From: JADKBO01 sp965230345
GTDB lineage: Bacteria; Bacteroidota; Bacteroidia; Chitinophagales; Saprospiraceae
DNA: 64,000 nt
NCBI GenBank assembly: GCA_965230345.1
Contig: CBDDKR010000002.1
Span: 2,976,001-3,040,000, forward strand
Direction: 5' to 3'
This document shows positions 25,565-34,513 of the stretch, piece after piece (within the stretch, counting starts at the first letter, position 1; every line of letters begins with the position of its first letter). The position numbers were made by a program, and so were the translations under genes. The notes under the pieces are model-generated. The model made no database searches, was not told where the DNA came from, and saw only the letters and a list, made by a program, of their open reading frames with translations.

Positions 25565-27949
25565 ATGCTTACAAAACGAATACCTCTACTTACAATACTA
25601 TTTTTATCACTCAGCTCAGTTTTAATTGGTCAACATACACTAAAGGGAAAGGTGACTGATTCAAAACAAAAACCTCTCGGTTATGCAACAGTGGCCTTAT
25701 ATGATGGACCTCAACTTATTGATGGAGTTATTACGGAAGACGACGGCAATTTTACCTTTTCAGACGTAAATAAAGGAACATACACTTTGGAGGTTAATCT
25801 ACTTAGTTATGAAAATTACAAGCTTGAAAATGTATCTGTCCCAGGTGGAGAACTTAATATTGTCCTTGTAGAGGATGTAAATGAATTAGATGTTGTAGAG
25901 GTTAAAGCGAAACTACCTCTTTTAGAACAAAAATCTGATCGTTTGGTAGTAAATGTAGAAAACAATATTACCAATAATAATTCCAATATTTTGGATGTGA
26001 TGAAAAAAGTTCCTGGTGTTCTTGTGATCAATGATCGTATGACTTTGGCCGGTAGTGGTCAGCCCACGATATTGATCAATGGTAAATCGACACAATATGT
26101 TGACATACAATCTTTATTAAAAAATATGCCAGGTGATAATATCAAGAAGGTTGAAATAATATACCAACCTGGAGCAGAATATGAAGCCTCAGGAACTGGG
26201 CCAATAGTAAATATAATCTTGAAAAAGAATTCTTTGTTTGGTACCAATGGCTCTGTTTTTATAGGAGTAGGTCGCCACGAATTATGGAAGTATAATGCGG
26301 GTATTAATGTGAGTCATTTTCAAGGACCTCTTAATATTACGGCAGGAGCTGGAATAAGTAGAAATTCTTGGATCGAAGAACTCAATCTTACCCGTAGATT
26401 AACGGATATTGATCCAACCGTTAACGGTGTATATGGTCAGGTAAATAAAGAGGAAGCGTTGCCTTTTTCATATAGAGGAAACCTACGTGTAGATTATGAT
26501 ATAACGGATCAGCATAGACTCGGTGTAGAGGCCAAAACCTATTCAAACGAGTCAATATTTACAGGAGTAAATACGACGGATGTAGATCTTGCAATGGAAG
26601 AATTGCAAGATTTTACTTTGATCACAACAAATGATCATGATAACAATTGGTCATATAGAAACATCAACCCATACTATATTTTTGAAATTGATACTGCTGG
26701 ACAAAAGTTGGAATTGGATGTTAATTTTGCTAGATATAAGGTGAAACGCAATAGTTACTTAACAACTACAAGTGATATTAATACGGAGAGTAGTGAAAGT
26801 AAGTTTGATCAACCTGGACTAAATAAAATATTTGGAGCAGCTCTGGATTATACTAAACCACTAAACTCTAATATGGATTTAAAATTAGGTGTTAAGTATT
26901 CAGAAGCTTCATTGGATAATGAAATCATATCTCTTTATAAGGATAATGGTGAGTGGATCAATAATACAGGACAAAGTAATCATTATCTATTTGATGAATC
27001 GATTAAGGCGGCTTATGCCAAATATTCATGGAAATGGTCAAAATGGTCAGGTACGGCAGGTGTAAGGTATGAAGAAAGTATTTCTGAAGGAAGATCATTA
27101 ACTATAGATTCTACCTTGGATAGAACAATTAAGAAGTTTTTTCCTAGTGCGAGTATTTCTAGAGAACTAGGGGACCTTACCGCGAGTGTTGCCTATAGTT
27201 ATCGAATAGATAGACCTAGGTATTCTTCATTAAATCCATTCCTGTATTTTATAGATCCTTTTACTTTTGGAAAGGGAAATCCTAACTTAAGACCAGAATT
27301 GACGCATAGCACTAAATTTAGTTTGAGTTATCAAGGACAACCATTCTTCAATATAGAATATAAGAATACAAGCCATTCCATTGTTGAAGTAACTGAACAA
27401 TCAGAAAATTCTGAATCTGCATTCAAAACTGATGTAAATTTAGATGATCATAAACTATTTAGTTCATCACTGTTTTTTCCTTTATCATTTATACCTAAGT
27501 TGAGTGGATATGGAGGAATAATTGCGACTTACACAGATTATAATTCTGCTTATCTGGAAGAGACCTTTAGTGCGAAACAATGGAACTATACTGCAGTTCT
27601 TCAAGTGGAGTTTAAATTGCCCTTTGATATTAATGGACAAATTGGAGGTTGGTATACTTCGAATAATCAAGAAGGTATATTCAAATCCGAATACTTATAC
27701 GGCACTAGTTTTGGACTTTCTAAAAAGTTCTTGAATGATAAACTTAAGGTGAGTTTAGGTGTAGAAGATTTTGTTAATAGATTCTATCATGCCAATGTAG
27801 ATTATCAGCAAGATATGGATGTGGTCTCAAAATGGCAAGCACCAATTGTGAATATGAATGTGCGATATAGATTTGGGAATCAACACCTGAAAGGAAAATC
27901 GAAACTAAAGAATAGTGCAGGTGAAGAATTGAAAAGAGCACAACAATAG
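25565..27949 (+). CDS. Outer-membrane TonB-receptor-like barrel protein with carboxypeptidase-regulatory N-domain
   Basis: 794 residues from ATG 25565; an adjacent TTG just before it is not needed. A signal peptide (to LIGQ) leads to a CarboxypepD_reg-like domain (HTLKGKVTDSKQKPLGYATV). A plug-like region follows (SNILDVMKKVPGVLV, ILINGKSTQYVDIQSLLKNM), then a 20-odd-strand barrel of the OMP_b-brl_3 type, ending MNVRYRFGNQHLKGKSKL. No SusD partner gene is adjacent, so this is not a polysaccharide-utilisation locus. Relatives take part in outer-membrane uptake of unknown substrates. Confidence 0.88.
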   Translation: MLTKRIPLLTILFLSLSSVLIGQHTLKGKVTDSKQKPLGYATVALYDGPQLIDGVITEDDGNFTFSDVNKGTYTLEVNLLSYENYKLENVSVPGGELNIVLVEDVNELDVVEVKAKLPLLEQKSDRLVVNVENNITNNNSNILDVMKKVPGVLVINDRMTLAGSGQPTILINGKSTQYVDIQSLLKNMPGDNIKKVEIIYQPGAEYEASGTGPIVNIILKKNSLFGTNGSVFIGVGRHELWKYNAGINVSHFQGPLNITAGAGISRNSWIEELNLTRRLTDIDPTVNGVYGQVNKEEALPFSYRGNLRVDYDITDQHRLGVEAKTYSNESIFTGVNTTDVDLAMEELQDFTLITTNDHDNNWSYRNINPYYIFEIDTAGQKLELDVNFARYKVKRNSYLTTTSDINTESSESKFDQPGLNKIFGAALDYTKPLNSNMDLKLGVKYSEASLDNEIISLYKDNGEWINNTGQSNHYLFDESIKAAYAKYSWKWSKWSGTAGVRYEESISEGRSLTIDSTLDRTIKKFFPSASISRELGDLTASVAYSYRIDRPRYSSLNPFLYFIDPFTFGKGNPNLRPELTHSTKFSLSYQGQPFFNIEYKNTSHSIVEVTEQSENSESAFKTDVNLDDHKLFSSSLFFPLSFIPKLSGYGGIIATYTDYNSAYLEETFSAKQWNYTAVLQVEFKLPFDINGQIGGWYTSNNQEGIFKSEYLYGTSFGLSKKFLNDKLKVSLGVEDFVNRFYHANVDYQQDMDVVSKWQAPIVNMNVRYRFGNQHLKGKSKLKNSAGEELKRAQQ

Positions 27950-28278
27950 TCTGTTGATCGGTTCATAAGTGAATGAAATAGTCTAGTTTGAAAAACAGTT
28001 GTATTTTAAACTAGACTAAATGAAATTAAAATAATAGGGGAGTATTCCGATAGGGATATTCCCCTTATTGTTGACAAATCTGGTGTTATTATTTTGATTT
28101 GCCATTCGGACTCATTCTTACAGTCGTAAATGAAATTAGAATTGCTTAGTACAATTATTGATTATACGTGATATAAGCATCATTGCTCAATAATTTGTGA
28201 TTTTTGGTGGACATAACTAAATCAATTTGACGGGTATTGCCAATAGCAAAGGTGTATATTATCGAATATAATTATGGC
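27950..28278. other. Convergent intergenic region with two inverted repeats
   Basis: 329 bases between two converging genes. A perfect 10-bp inverted repeat lies at 27980-27989 and 28008-28017, and a second GGGG/CCCC hairpin with a bulge at 28033-28069. Neither has a strong T run, but both could stop or stabilise the receptor transcript. Confidence 0.5.
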
Positions 28279-28773
28279 TTAATCCAAATGGACTTCCATT
28301 TTGTCCACATCAATGAGTCTTACCTGAATATTTTCTCTCATTGTAGTAGCTAAGCTCAAGCCCATATAATCAACTTGTATCGGGAATAGTTTATGCTTTC
28401 TATCGACAAGGACAGCAACTTCAACTTTTTGTGGTAGTATAGTTAACAATGGTTTAATGGCATAAAAAATAGTTCGTCCCGTATTAGCAACGTCATCAAC
28501 AATAATGACAACTTTGTTTTCGAAATCCTCAATTTTCTTATTTATTTTAATATCGTCTTTTAACGGATCTGCTGGATTGATAGATAATCTAGCAATGTAA
28601 ATTTTTGCTTGGGAAAAGCGTCTAATTTGTTTTTGAAGAAGTTTAGAAAATTCATATCCATTGTTATTAATTCCTAATAGATGTATTTCATCTGCCAAGT
28701 GATTTTCTTCAGCAATTTGAATAGCCAATCTTACCGTTTTTTGCCGAATTTGTTGGTCGTTTAGAATTTTCAT
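28279..28773 (-). CDS. PyrR-like phosphoribosyltransferase
   Basis: 164 residues with a type I phosphoribosyltransferase fold. The PRPP-binding loop is VVIIVDDVANTGRT (about 88-101). Similar Bacteroidota proteins are annotated as PyrR-family or generic phosphoribosyltransferases. No pyrimidine genes or attenuator are adjacent, so a regulatory role cannot be claimed. It is distinct from the hpt gene at 60.3 kb. Confidence 0.82.
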   Translation of the reverse strand: MKILNDQQIRQKTVRLAIQIAEENHLADEIHLLGINNNGYEFSKLLQKQIRRFSQAKIYIARLSINPADPLKDDIKINKKIEDFENKVVIIVDDVANTGRTIFYAIKPLLTILPQKVEVAVLVDRKHKLFPIQVDYMGLSLATTMRENIQVRLIDVDKMEVHLD

Positions 28774-28834
28774 GAATTTTACTTCTTAATATGAGATGTA
28801 AAGATATTTTTAAATCATTTTTTGACCAAAAAGA

Positions 28835-28871
28835 AAAGAGCAGAAATTTCAATGAGAATTTTCTGCTCTTT
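28835..28871 (-). terminator. Terminator of the 28894-29490 gene
   Basis: A perfect 12-bp stem (28835-28846 with 28860-28871); on the minus strand it is followed by TTCTTTTT. Confidence 0.8.
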
Positions 28872-28893
28872 ATATCAATTAAATTGCGTTATT

Positions 28894-29490
28894 CTAAGAT
28901 TTATTTGAAACTTCGTATTGATTCAAAATTCTAGCAAGATCTTTCTTTTTCTCAATATCTAGTTTGTTTAATTCCACGAATCTTTCTACAGATTTACGTT
29001 CCAAACCAAATACAGACTCAATATGATCTAGAGAATTATTAAGTTGAACATCATTCGAGCCTTTTTCTGCATAGTTGATACCGTTCATATGATAAACATA
29101 AATTTTCTCAGTCATATAAATAACTTCACAAAATTGGTCAGGATGATCTGAGTTTAACTTTTTAAGAATTGTACGGTTGTTAAAAAATACTCCATTAATT
29201 GAATTTGAGTTTAAAGCTTTTGCCTCATTATTTTCAAGGATGTATAAAGTATTTGTTTTTTGATTGTAGTTAATCATTTGATCCTTAACTAGAAATTCTT
29301 TGCCAGATGCAGATATAGCATAAACATTGGCTCTTTCAAATCCTTTAAAGATGAAATCTTTACCCTTTTTCATCTTTTTAGTAATCTTTTTTAGCTTGAC
29401 TGTTTCACCATACTCCAGTGTTTGAGCTTCAAGAGTTAAACCACAAGTAATAAAAGCAATCAGCGCAAGAAAAATTTTAAATGATTTCAT
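28894..29490 (-). CDS. Secreted hypothetical protein
   Basis: 198 residues from ATG 29490, which opens a signal peptide (MKSFKIFLALIAFITC, cleavage near LEAQ). The mature part is beta-rich and lysine-rich (EYGETVKLKKITKKMKKGKDF), with a helical C-terminus (ELNKLDIEKKKDLARILNQYEV). No family recognised. An upstream start at 29511 would add seven residues before the signal peptide and is less likely. It has its own -7 box and terminator. Confidence 0.7.
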   Translation of the reverse strand: MKSFKIFLALIAFITCGLTLEAQTLEYGETVKLKKITKKMKKGKDFIFKGFERANVYAISASGKEFLVKDQMINYNQKTNTLYILENNEAKALNSNSINGVFFNNRTILKKLNSDHPDQFCEVIYMTEKIYVYHMNGINYAEKGSNDVQLNNSLDHIESVFGLERKSVERFVELNKLDIEKKKDLARILNQYEVSNKS

Positions 29491-29526
29491 TCTAATTTGA
29501 ATTTTAAACATTAAATCTATTCATAA

Positions 29527-29534
29527 CAAAAATA
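29527..29534 (-). promoter_or_regulatory. -7 box for the 28894-29490 gene
   Basis: TATTTTTG on the minus strand, 36 bases upstream of ATG 29490. Confidence 0.45.
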
Positions 29535-29662
29535 AAGACAATAATTCTATTATAAATAAAAATCTAAATGAAAGTAATTAATTTGAATTATTCCGAAATT
29601 GAAATATTCGTAATGGGTAAGCAGTACAAAGATGTATAATTATTCTGAAATTTCGAAGAATC

Positions 29663-30082
29663 TTAGGAGTTTTTTTGCTTGTTTCCCACGATATATCCGA
29701 AGTATGCAAAAGGTAGATAGGATAGCGAAAGATCTGTCCAAACAAACCATTTTGGTGGAGAATTAAAGTAATGTGAAACTAAGGCAAGGCCAAAATAACA
29801 GAATGTGGCTAATGAAATCATGGCCATTTTTTTTATTGGAGCAAATCGTGCTATGAAAAATGAAGTGATAAAAACGGATATTACATGAGCAAGTAATGGT
29901 GCAACATAATGCTTTGATTCAAGTAGGGACATGCTTATTTGTCGAGTCTCATTATTGAATGTATTTACATCCTCGGGCAGAGGTATCCATATCCAAACAA
30001 GTTGACCTACTATAGGGATTGAAATCATGCCAAGTGCAATCCCTCCGATTAATACCAATATGTTTTTTATGATATCGTCCAT
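29663..30082 (-). CDS. Hypothetical four-helix membrane protein
   Basis: 139 residues with transmembrane segments at about 5-30, 60-82, 86-106 and 115-133. No signal for a known family. It follows the PolX-like gene by six bases on the same strand and is probably co-transcribed with it. Its location in the inner membrane is likely; its function is unknown. Confidence 0.65.
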   Translation of the reverse strand: MDDIIKNILVLIGGIALGMISIPIVGQLVWIWIPLPEDVNTFNNETRQISMSLLESKHYVAPLLAHVISVFITSFFIARFAPIKKMAMISLATFCYFGLALVSHYFNSPPKWFVWTDLSLSYLPFAYFGYIVGNKQKNS

Positions 30083-30088
30083 GTTTTA

Positions 30089-31717
30089 TTATGATTTAGA
30101 AGTCATCCAATGGTGAAATTGATCTACACCCATACTGTTCAAACAGTGCTCTTGGGTTAATTGTCCCTTTTGTGCTGTGATAACACCATATTTTACATAG
30201 TCAATTTGTTCAATACTATGAGCATCTGGATTTATACTAATGTAAACCTTTTGATCTATTGCATATTTTATCCATTTCCAATCGAGATCCATCCGTAAAG
30301 GATTACAGTTTAATTCGATAGCAACTTGATTGGCAGCACATGCGTCAATAATCTTTTGATGATCTATTGGGTAGCCCTTCCTTCCCAGTAAAAGTCGTCC
30401 GGTAGGATGACCAAGAATATGTGTGAATGGATTTTCAATGGCTTTAATTAGTCGATTGGTTGCTTTTTCTTTATCCATGTCAAGATTGCTATGAATACTA
30501 GATATGACGACATCAAACCCTTTCAGAATATCAGTAGAATAGTCTAAGTCTCCGTTGGAAAGAATATCACTTTCTATTCCTTTAAATATTTTAAATTGAT
30601 CCAACTTGAGGTTTAATTGATCAATTTCTTCCCATTGCTCTACGACTCGATCTGGTTTTAAACCATTAGCATAAAATGCGGATTGAGAATGATCTGTTAT
30701 TACTAGGTATTGATACCCTCTAGATCGACATGCTTCCGCCATTTGTTTGAGGTTATGAATGCCATCGCTATAGGTGGAATGAGCATGGACGATGCCCTTG
30801 ATGTCTTTTATTGAAATAAGATCAGGTATTTTATTTTCAGTGGCAAGATCATATTCCTGTTCAGAATTTCTTAAGCATGGTTTTACATAAGAAATTCCTA
30901 GGTCGTTAAAAATGTCTTCTTCGTAGGCATATTCGTCCTGATAGGTAATTCTAGATGCTTCAATAAATGAAGTTGAACCATTTCGCATGAAGATTTCAGT
31001 GCCAATGTTGTCTTCTAAAACTGCAATAATTTCAAGTGATACACCAGATATGTGATGGTTTGCTTCATCATTAATATCAATTCCAAAGTCATCTAAATTG
31101 ATGTCTTCTTCAGAAGTTGTCAATATCTCTATTGAATTAATTATTGGCATTTGTCTAGCAAAATCTCCAACAATATAGAATTCGTCATTTGGAAAATGCT
31201 CTTCTAACTTAGACAATAAATCATATACTTGATCATGGACCGACGCATATAGTGACTTTCCTTTAGAAGAAAGGTGAAATTCAAGTGATTCTTTAAGTTT
31301 TTGTTGAGTTTTGAGGCCAAATCCTTTGTAGTTAACCAATCTATTCTCATTGCAAGCATAAAGTAAGTCATCTACCGAACTGATCTTCATGTCATGCCAA
31401 ATGATGCCAACTTTTTTTGGTCCTATACCTCGAATCATTAACATTTCTTGAATTCCCTCAGGCGTTTGTGATTTAAAGTGATCTAAAAGAGGAGAAGAAC
31501 CAGAATTCACCAAGTCCTGTATGATTTCTAATGTGGATGGTCCTATGCCACTTATATCGGCCCATTCATCTTTTGAAATATCGACCATCGGTTTGTCTAT
31601 CTTTCTTAAAATATTATAAGCTGAATAATATGTTCTAACCCTAAAAGAATTTTCTCCATGTAACTCCATTAGTTTACCCAAGAAGTTAATTGTTTTAGCA
31701 ATCTCTTTATTTGTCAT
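30089..31717 (-). CDS. PolX-like protein: HhH, degenerate polymerase and PHP domains
   Basis: 542 residues with the domain order of bacterial PolX. The N-terminal helix-hairpin-helix region contains ISGIGPSTLEII and MLIRGIGPKKVG. The nucleotidyltransferase region (about 160-290) lacks the catalytic aspartates: the usual GS...DxD element reads GDFARQMPIINSIEI. The C-terminal PHP domain (about 308-542) retains metal ligands in VHAHSTYSDG, TDHS, SSIHSN, LGHPTGR and NPDAHS. It probably acts as a 3'-5' exonuclease or phosphoesterase in DNA repair and not as a polymerase. It is followed by the membrane protein gene. Confidence 0.85.
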   Translation of the reverse strand: MTNKEIAKTINFLGKLMELHGENSFRVRTYYSAYNILRKIDKPMVDISKDEWADISGIGPSTLEIIQDLVNSGSSPLLDHFKSQTPEGIQEMLMIRGIGPKKVGIIWHDMKISSVDDLLYACNENRLVNYKGFGLKTQQKLKESLEFHLSSKGKSLYASVHDQVYDLLSKLEEHFPNDEFYIVGDFARQMPIINSIEILTTSEEDINLDDFGIDINDEANHHISGVSLEIIAVLEDNIGTEIFMRNGSTSFIEASRITYQDEYAYEEDIFNDLGISYVKPCLRNSEQEYDLATENKIPDLISIKDIKGIVHAHSTYSDGIHNLKQMAEACRSRGYQYLVITDHSQSAFYANGLKPDRVVEQWEEIDQLNLKLDQFKIFKGIESDILSNGDLDYSTDILKGFDVVISSIHSNLDMDKEKATNRLIKAIENPFTHILGHPTGRLLLGRKGYPIDHQKIIDACAANQVAIELNCNPLRMDLDWKWIKYAIDQKVYISINPDAHSIEQIDYVKYGVITAQKGQLTQEHCLNSMGVDQFHHWMTSKS

Positions 31718-31881
31718 TAATGTCTCTATAAATGAAGGTGTAAATTTAAATAGGGTTTATTAATCCAATGGTAAAAATTAATATTTAAATTACTTAACGA
31801 TTAACATGGTCTTTAGATGACAAAGACTGTATGGATACTGTTGTATCTGTCATTTCGCACTTTTTTTCAATCACTAGATGC

Positions 31882-31889
31882 TATATTTG
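31882..31889 (+). promoter_or_regulatory. -7 box for the YwqK-like lipoprotein gene
   Basis: TATATTTG, 18 bases before ATG 31908. It lies inside the upstream frame extension (31878), supporting the later start. Confidence 0.6.
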
Positions 31890-31907
31890 CATCTAAAGAA
31901 AACAATA

Positions 31908-32489
31908 ATGATAAATAAGGCTTTAGTAATAGTTATAGTATGTTTTGGTTTTATATCGTGTAATAACACAAAACCAACTCCTGTAACTGAAAGTATTGGT
32001 CAATTAGAGGGGTATGAAATTGAACAATTGGAGGATAAGACGGCCATCGCAGTTAAAAAGGATGGGGGAAAGATAGTTGAACGTGGGATGGTTTATAATG
32101 GATTTAAAAATGGGAGTTGGACAACTTATTATGATAATGGTGAACCACATATGATAACAGGTTATATCAATGGTGATCGAAATGGAGTAAGTCTAGAATT
32201 TGATAAAAATGGAAGGTTGTCAAAGGTTTCGAATTTCGCCAATGACCAATTATATGGTTATTACAAAGAAATGGTAAGTTATATTCCTCAGAAGGAAGCA
32301 CATTATAAAAATGGTGAGTACCATGGTTTATATACAGAATATAATGAATTTGGTAAGAAATTCAGAGATATAGAATTCGTAGATGGGAAGCAACATGGCA
32401 AAATGCGTTACTACGATGATAATAATAATGTTACCACTGTTTTTAAATATGAAAATGGAGAAAAAATAAGCGGTGAAATAATCAAATGA
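31908..32489 (+). CDS. YwqK-like MORN-repeat lipoprotein
   Basis: 193 residues from ATG 31908. The lipobox is FISC-N (Cys at about residue 16). The mature part holds about six MORN_2-type repeats of the NGxxxGxWxxYYxNG kind: NGFKNGSWTTYYDNG, NGDRNGVSLEFDKNG, NGEYHGLYTEYNEFG and DGKQHGKMRYYDDN. Such proteins are sometimes labelled as YwqK-family antitoxins, but no toxin gene is adjacent and a structural or binding role at the envelope is as likely. The stop overlaps the glycosyltransferase start by four bases. Confidence 0.82.
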   Translation: MINKALVIVIVCFGFISCNNTKPTPVTESIGQLEGYEIEQLEDKTAIAVKKDGGKIVERGMVYNGFKNGSWTTYYDNGEPHMITGYINGDRNGVSLEFDKNGRLSKVSNFANDQLYGYYKEMVSYIPQKEAHYKNGEYHGLYTEYNEFGKKFRDIEFVDGKQHGKMRYYDDNNNVTTVFKYENGEKISGEIIK

Positions 32490-33364
32490 TTTCGATTTGT
32501 ATCCCCATATATAACCAAGACATTAGGATCCTTGTAGATACTATTGTGGATCAATGTAAAATGGAAGATGTAGAGTTTCAGGTACTCTGTTTTGATGACT
32601 TTAGCCTCCCTGAATTTAAAGAGATAAATCAGGAAGTGGCTTTAAAGTTAAACGTGAATTACACTGAATTAAGTGAAAATGTAGGTCGTGCAAAAATTAG
32701 GAATAAAATGGCGAAGTTGGCCAGGTACGACTTTATGTTATTCTTAGATGGTGATAGTGGAATTGAAGATGATAATTTTATTGCGAATTATGTTAAATGG
32801 ATATACAAGACCCACATTGTCTTTGGAGGTAGAATCTATGAATCTAGTCCACCAGAAAAGGACTTTAAACTACACTGGGAATACGGTCGGAAAGTAGAGT
32901 CGCAAATTGCCAATAAGAGGAGCAGACATCCTTACCGATCATTTATGAGCAACAATTTTTTAGTTACTAAAGAAGTTATGTTCAAGATTCCTTTTGATGA
33001 GTCTATTTCGTCTTATGGCTATGAAGACTTGGAGTGGGCAGAGAATGCAAAGAAAAACGGTTATCACATCCTACATATTAACAATCCTGTCATTCATCTC
33101 GGACTTGAATCCAGTACAAAATTTATCCAAAAAACAGAAACAAGTATTGAAAATTTAGTAGCTCTCTTTCAAGCTGGAAAAGTGAGAAATACTCGAATTC
33201 TAAAGTGGAGATCTTTTATCAAAAGTATTGGTTTGTCTAAATTAATAACTGCAGTATTAAAAACTGGACATGATAAAAGAAAAGCCAAGTTGGAAAAAGG
33301 AAAGGTTAGTCTTTTCACTCTTCAAATGTTCAAATTGTATCTTCTTTTAGATCAATTAGATTAA
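32486..33364 (+). CDS. Family 2 glycosyltransferase
   Basis: 292 residues with a GT-A fold. MISICIPIYNQD opens the nucleotide-sugar binding region, GRAKIRNKMAKLARYDFMLFLDGDSG contains the DxD-type metal motif, and YEDLEWAENAKKNGYHI carries the acceptor-side ED motif of family 2. The acceptor is unknown. It is translationally coupled to the YwqK-like lipoprotein (ATGA overlap), the only neighbour in this operon. No other sugar genes are near. Confidence 0.87.
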   Translation: MISICIPIYNQDIRILVDTIVDQCKMEDVEFQVLCFDDFSLPEFKEINQEVALKLNVNYTELSENVGRAKIRNKMAKLARYDFMLFLDGDSGIEDDNFIANYVKWIYKTHIVFGGRIYESSPPEKDFKLHWEYGRKVESQIANKRSRHPYRSFMSNNFLVTKEVMFKIPFDESISSYGYEDLEWAENAKKNGYHILHINNPVIHLGLESSTKFIQKTETSIENLVALFQAGKVRNTRILKWRSFIKSIGLSKLITAVLKTGHDKRKAKLEKGKVSLFTLQMFKLYLLLDQLD

Positions 33365-33457
33365 TGTCTTGTTCTCGAATTAAATGTAGTGTGAGTCAGC
33401 GTTCGTACATTGGTTACATGGCCGCTTCTTTGATATTTTAATTATATGAATATAGAC

Positions 33458-33488
33458 TTGTGTAATAGAATATTTATTGGTACTTTTG
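33458..33488 (+). promoter_or_regulatory. Promoter of rplU-rpmA
   Basis: TTG (33458-33460), 20 bases, TACTTTTG (33481-33488), 34 bases before the rplU start. Confidence 0.7.
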
Positions 33489-33522
33489 TGCTCGTTTTTA
33501 TAATTTATAAAATAATTTCTAC

Positions 33523-33831
33523 ATGTTAGCAATCGTAACCATTGCTGGTCAACAATTTAAAGTGAGTGAAGGTCAAGAAATCTTCGTCCACCAGCTTGAA
33601 GCCAACGAAGGAGATAAAGTAGATTTTGACCAAGTCTTAATGACTATTGGTGATTCTACTACCGTTGGCACGCCGATTATTAGCGGAGCAAAAGTTTCTG
33701 CTACTGTTTTAGGTCACCAAAAAGGTGATAAAGTTCTTGTTTTCAAAAAGAAAAGAAGAAAAGGGTATCAAAAGTTGAATGGTCATCGTCAGTCATTTAC
33801 AAAGCTGAAAATCGATTCAATTACTGCTTAA
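33523..33831 (+). CDS. rplU: 50S ribosomal protein L21
   Basis: 102 residues, normal length. MLAIVTIAGQQFKVSEGQ at the start and KRRKGYQKLNGHRQSFTKLKI at the end are diagnostic for bL21. It binds 23S rRNA in the large subunit. As in most bacteria, it is followed directly by rpmA, 28 bases downstream, under one promoter and one terminator. Confidence 0.98.
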   Translation: MLAIVTIAGQQFKVSEGQEIFVHQLEANEGDKVDFDQVLMTIGDSTTVGTPIISGAKVSATVLGHQKGDKVLVFKKKRRKGYQKLNGHRQSFTKLKIDSITA

Positions 33832-33859
33832 TTAATTAACATTTTTAAAATTTCGAATT

Positions 33860-34165
33860 ATGGCTCATAAGAAGGGAGTTGGTAGTACTGATAACGGAAG
33901 AGACAGTAATAGTAAACGACTAGGAGTAAAAATTTATGGTGGACAGGCTGCAAGAGCGGGTAACATCATTGTTAGACAAAGAGGAACCAAGTTTCACCCA
34001 GGAAACAATATTGGAATGGGTAAAGACTTTACATTACATGCACTTGTTGACGGAACTGTTGCATTTAAAAGAGGTAAAAACAACAGAACTTTTGTAAGTG
34101 TGATTCCAAGTTTAGATGAGGCTTTATCATCTAATAATACTACAGCAACTAAAGAAGAAGAATAG
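33860..34165 (+). CDS. rpmA: 50S ribosomal protein L27
   Basis: 101 residues. MAHKKGVGSTDNGRDSNSKRLGVK and GGQAARAGNIIVRQRGTKFHPG are bL27 hallmarks; the N-terminal arm reaches the peptidyl-transferase centre. There is no cleavable N-terminal extension of the Firmicutes type. The C-terminus has an additional acidic tail ending KEEE. Second gene of the rplU operon. Confidence 0.98.
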   Translation: MAHKKGVGSTDNGRDSNSKRLGVKIYGGQAARAGNIIVRQRGTKFHPGNNIGMGKDFTLHALVDGTVAFKRGKNNRTFVSVIPSLDEALSSNNTTATKEEE

Positions 34166-34190
34166 TATATACATAGTTATATATTTAGAT

Positions 34191-34228
34191 AAAAGGATCA
34201 ATTCTACATAGGAGTTGATCCTTTTTTT
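34191..34228 (+). terminator. Terminator of rplU-rpmA
   Basis: A perfect 11-bp stem (34191-34201 with 34215-34225) followed by a T run. Confidence 0.85.
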
Positions 34229-34303
34229 ATTTAATAAAATAGAACACGAGTATTGATCGGTACACTTTGGGTTTTGAATGATTAGGAAGGTAATGTATCT
34301 ATA

Positions 34304-34340
34304 AAGAAAAAACCACCACCTAATCTATATTAGGAGGTGG
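34304..34340 (-). terminator. Terminator of the kinase/regulator operon
   Basis: A 12-bp stem with one mismatch (34313-34324 with 34329-34340), followed on the minus strand by a six-T run. It lies about 170 bases past the regulator stop codon. Confidence 0.65.
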
Positions 34341-34513
34341 CTCAAAATTTAAAGACAAAATATTTTAATGTCGTAGAACTCAGATGTTTAGGCTATAAAT
34401 CTATGATTTCTGATCAACATTTTTGATAATGCTAAGATAAGATGAGGTGATTTGATAAAACATGATGTTAATCAGGTCTACTGTTGATATGTGTCATGTG
34501 GATAAATGTCTAA

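Larger units (their letters stand above)
34166..34513. other. Convergent intergenic region with two terminators
   Basis: 348 bases between rpmA and the response regulator gene. It holds the rpmA terminator and a second hairpin oriented for the minus strand. Nothing else is recognised. Confidence 0.6.

Noticed and set aside
25565..27949. Polysaccharide-utilisation locus around the TonB-receptor-like gene
   Set aside because: There is no SusD-like gene, glycoside hydrolase or regulator next to it.
27980..28069. CRISPR-like or attachment-site repeats
   Set aside because: The repeats are inverted, few and hairpin-forming, as expected for the 3' ends of converging genes.
31908..32489. YwqK-like protein as the antitoxin of a toxin-antitoxin pair
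   Set aside because: It has a lipoprotein signal and the overlapping partner is a glycosyltransferase; no toxin gene is adjacent.
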